A DNA stretch of 64,000 nucleotides from contig JACMZG010001870.1 of the NCBI GenBank assembly GCA_018340805.1, positions 48,321,573 to 48,385,572 of the forward strand. Reading direction: 5' to 3'. The position numbers and the translations under genes are program-made. How positions within the stretch are numbered: position 1 is the stretch's first letter; each line of letters begins with the position of its first letter. The stretch comes from Microvelia longipes. Taxonomy: Eukaryota > Arthropoda > Insecta > Hemiptera > Veliidae. The notes under the pieces were generated by a model. That model did no database searches and had not been told where the DNA came from. It saw nothing but the letters and a program-made list of their open reading frames with translations. Below are positions 11,801 through 64,000 of this stretch, piece by piece.

Positions 11801-12068
11801 TACCTCGTATCTGAATTTTTAAATTTTTAATCCAGTTATGAGTAGGCATTTTCCTATACAAACACAGTACGCTCGAAGGAAGTTTATATTCAGCCAACTA
11901 AAGCCTTTGTCTTTAACCCCAGCTTTAGGCCCTTGGGGGCCCATATATACGCCTCTGGTCTCACTTCGTATTAAATTACGAAATTTACAATATTATTTAG
12001 CAAAATGTGTATAGCTACAATTACACTGATGTTTACGTAAACGCTGATATTGAGTCGTAAGAATGTGG

Positions 12069-12957
12069 GTCGCATTTTATCTGACTTTAGATTGTGAAAA
12101 CGTAGGTTCTGCAGCCCAAAATTGATTAGTGAAATGTGTCAAAACTTTTAAGTTTTGTTAAATGTCATCAGTTTAGCACTTAAGACAAGGCATCACGTGA
12201 ACTAGATCTGCGATACTATCAAAGCATTAGCACTAATCTAGTAAGTTATTAGGATGACCCAATATAATTGTACGAGAGACACCTAGGGAATGTAACAAGC
12301 AAAATGCAATGCTACACGTGGGTTTTGTTCCATCATTTGACATTCGTCATCCATGATGGCTCGACATAATGTCATGTCCTACTCTGTTTCGTTACTTCTA
12401 ACTCATCAGGGTGTCAACAGATCCTGAACTCAATCTGACCTTCAATTAAAATTAAGAAGAATATAATGTTAAGTATTTACCATAGACAGGCGATGCTCTC
12501 TTGCCTCCATCATGTTTGGCAAGCAAAACATATACCATTTGATACTTCCGAGTATTTCAAAACATGAATAGTAGACACACTAGAATTGTGCAAGAAACAC
12601 CTAGGAAATGTAACAAACAAATTGCAATGCTACATTTGAGAACTCTTTCATCATTCGACATTCGTCGTCATTGATGGCTTGACATAATGGAGTGGGACGT
12701 GACATTTTGTCGAGCCATCACTAATGACGAATGTCGAATGATGGAACAGTTCCCCCTGTTTTACTTACCCTGTCGCTTTTTGTCTGACTTTAGTTTGAGC
12801 AAAGGTAGGATCTGCAGCCCGAAATTGATTTGTTAAATGTTTCAAAACTTTTAAATTATGATAAAGTTCATCAGTTTAGCACTTCAGGCAACGCATCATG
12901 GAAACTAGAGTTGCGATACTATAAAAACCAGAGACTAATCTAGCAAGATATTAGGAT
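12069..12957. repeat. Direct duplication 12069-12255 / 12773-12957 around fold-back MITEs
   Basis: Both copies share TCTGACTTTAG, CTGCAGCCC(A/G)AAATTGATT, CATCAGTTTAGCACTT and GCGATACTAT in order. The fold-back sequence lies exactly between them. Confidence 0.8.
12258..12752. mobile_element. Fold-back MITE family, two head-to-tail units plus inverted end
   Basis: AATATAATTGTACGAGAGAC and a second start at 12572 (ACACTAGAATTGTGCAAGAA) run in the same direction. The right end, 12680-12752, is inverted (GTCGAGCCAT, GACGAATGTCGAATGATGG). Confidence 0.8.
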
Positions 12958-13270
12958 GAATTTAAGTTATAGGTTTATTAAGGTATTATAAAGTTATTGG
13001 GAATTCCTCTGGTTCCTCCTAAATTTCTCCTGGCAAAGCTAACGTACTTTGTCTTTTAAATCAAGCTTCAGTACATTTTATGCAATTGTCTTAATTGATA
13101 TGATAGAGTATTTCTAAAGAAGACTTGGTAACTCTGAACGCAACTAACCTGAGTTCTGATTTAACGAAATATGTTGGTATTGAAGTGAAGTTCACAATTG
13201 AGAAAGTGTCCAACGGTCTCTGGATAGTCAATTAAATTATTGGTGTTAATAAAAGCATAACATGTTACAG

Positions 13271-63136
<49,866 letters not shown>

Positions 63137-63239
63137 GTAAACGTTTACTGTTAATTAACGTACAAATCTAATTTACTATGCGCAGTTAAATAATTCAACA
63201 GGCTACGACATGGTCTTACTTGTCCTATGCATCTATTTA

Positions 63240-64000
63240 CTTTTCCTCCTTTGTACCGTAGGTATATAGGAAAAGAAGTGTTTTCATTAAAAATCCGAAA
63301 CCAGAATTAAATGTTTTATGTGTTATTAAGACCTCTTCTTAGTGGTTTTCACAAAGTTTTCTGTCTGCATGAGTGTGAGTATTTGAGTGGGTGTGTGTTG
63401 TCTGCGATCATCGTATCGCCTAGTGTATTTATTAAAATTAATCAAAATTTAGATCTAGTTGTGCTATCCGAGAAGACCTCCTGAGTGGTTTTTACGAAGT
63501 TGTCTGTCTGTATATATGTGTGTGTTTCTGTATGTGTATTGTATGTGTGTACGCGTGTGTGGGTCCGTGTGTCTGCTATCATCGTAGCTCCCAGTGTATT
63601 TATACTGGAAAGTTAAAACTTGGTACAAAAATCAATATTTATATCTAGTTGTGTTATCTGGATAGTAATTTTTTATGACGTCATAAATCTACAATAAGGA
63701 CTTGGCAAAAATATTAAAAATCCATAAAACGCGAAACATTGTTTGGATTAATTTGAACTTTAGCACGCTGAGATTCACATACTAGACCAACAAGTGAGAG
63801 CTAACTTTCATTTCATTATTAACATTAGTTCAATTTTTATCAAATGTCTTGTATAAGTTTTTAACAAATTGTAAATAAATCTAAAAGTAATCCAATTTTG
63901 CTGAAATTTTGTACAAGGGTATACCTTTACGCGATCTATTATCGTAAGCATCAAAGTTTGGTTTCAATACAAGTATATCCACTGTTTTTGTTGGATCTTG
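63240..64000 (+). mobile_element. Composite repeat, head copy cut by the window edge
   Basis: TTGTACCGTAGGTATATAGG, a partly duplicated GTCTGTCTG(T/C)AT block (63355-63420 and 63475-63600), TATCATCGTAGCTCCCAGTG, and CAATACAAGTATATCCACTG at the edge. In copies 1 and 2 the 5S module comes next. Confidence 0.78.

Overview
The window looks like animal nuclear DNA from an AT-rich, repeat-laden invertebrate genome. The exons have GT/AG junctions, and the mobile elements are of animal type: a Ty1/copia element, an endonuclease-type LINE, a Mutator-like element, tRNA-derived and 5S rRNA-derived SINEs, and many fold-back elements. The single host gene resembles arthropod KIF19, so an arthropod, probably an insect, is my best inference. 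I could not test this by search.

The only cellular gene I can support is a kinesin of the kinesin-8/KIF19 type on the + strand. Eight exons (13271-13339, 52125-52238, 53045-53242, 57214-57366, 60785-60970, 61815-61981, 62604-62703, 63011-63136) join in frame into about 371 codons with no stop. They cover essentially the whole motor domain and the first part of the neck or coiled coil. A candidate first coding exon lies at 1099-1194. The rest of the gene continues beyond the right edge. Almost everything else is intronic, including a 38.8 kb intron between 13339 and 52125.

Layout: 1-13.3 kb (intron 1 if the first exon is right) holds a tRNA-SINE, several minisatellites, a 1.09 kb near-perfect palindrome and a 1.5 kb 40-bp array. 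13.3-52.1 kb holds a copia element with identical LTRs nested in an older TIR transposon, a 54-bp array, two large fold-backs, a decayed LINE, a 1,850-bp MULE with 9-bp target-site duplications, a 32-bp array split by 2 kb of inserted DNA, a 71-bp array, fold-back MITEs and a 671-bp TIR element with 8-bp target-site duplications. 52.1-64 kb holds most of the motor exons, with a 26-bp array in intron 5 and a 109-bp array in intron 7.

The most unusual items are a dispersed composite repeat carrying a 5S rRNA-like module and a tail of GAA-loop hairpins (best copies 5128-5965, 21560-22245, 52455-52880, 63240-64000), the fold-back family at 12258-12752, 25923-26520, 35118-35388 and 46795-47645, and the exceptional density of minisatellites. 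Many array units differ by single-base homopolymer indels, so part of that variation may be uncorrected long-read assembly error. No bacterial genes, CRISPR arrays or intact cellular RNA genes were seen.
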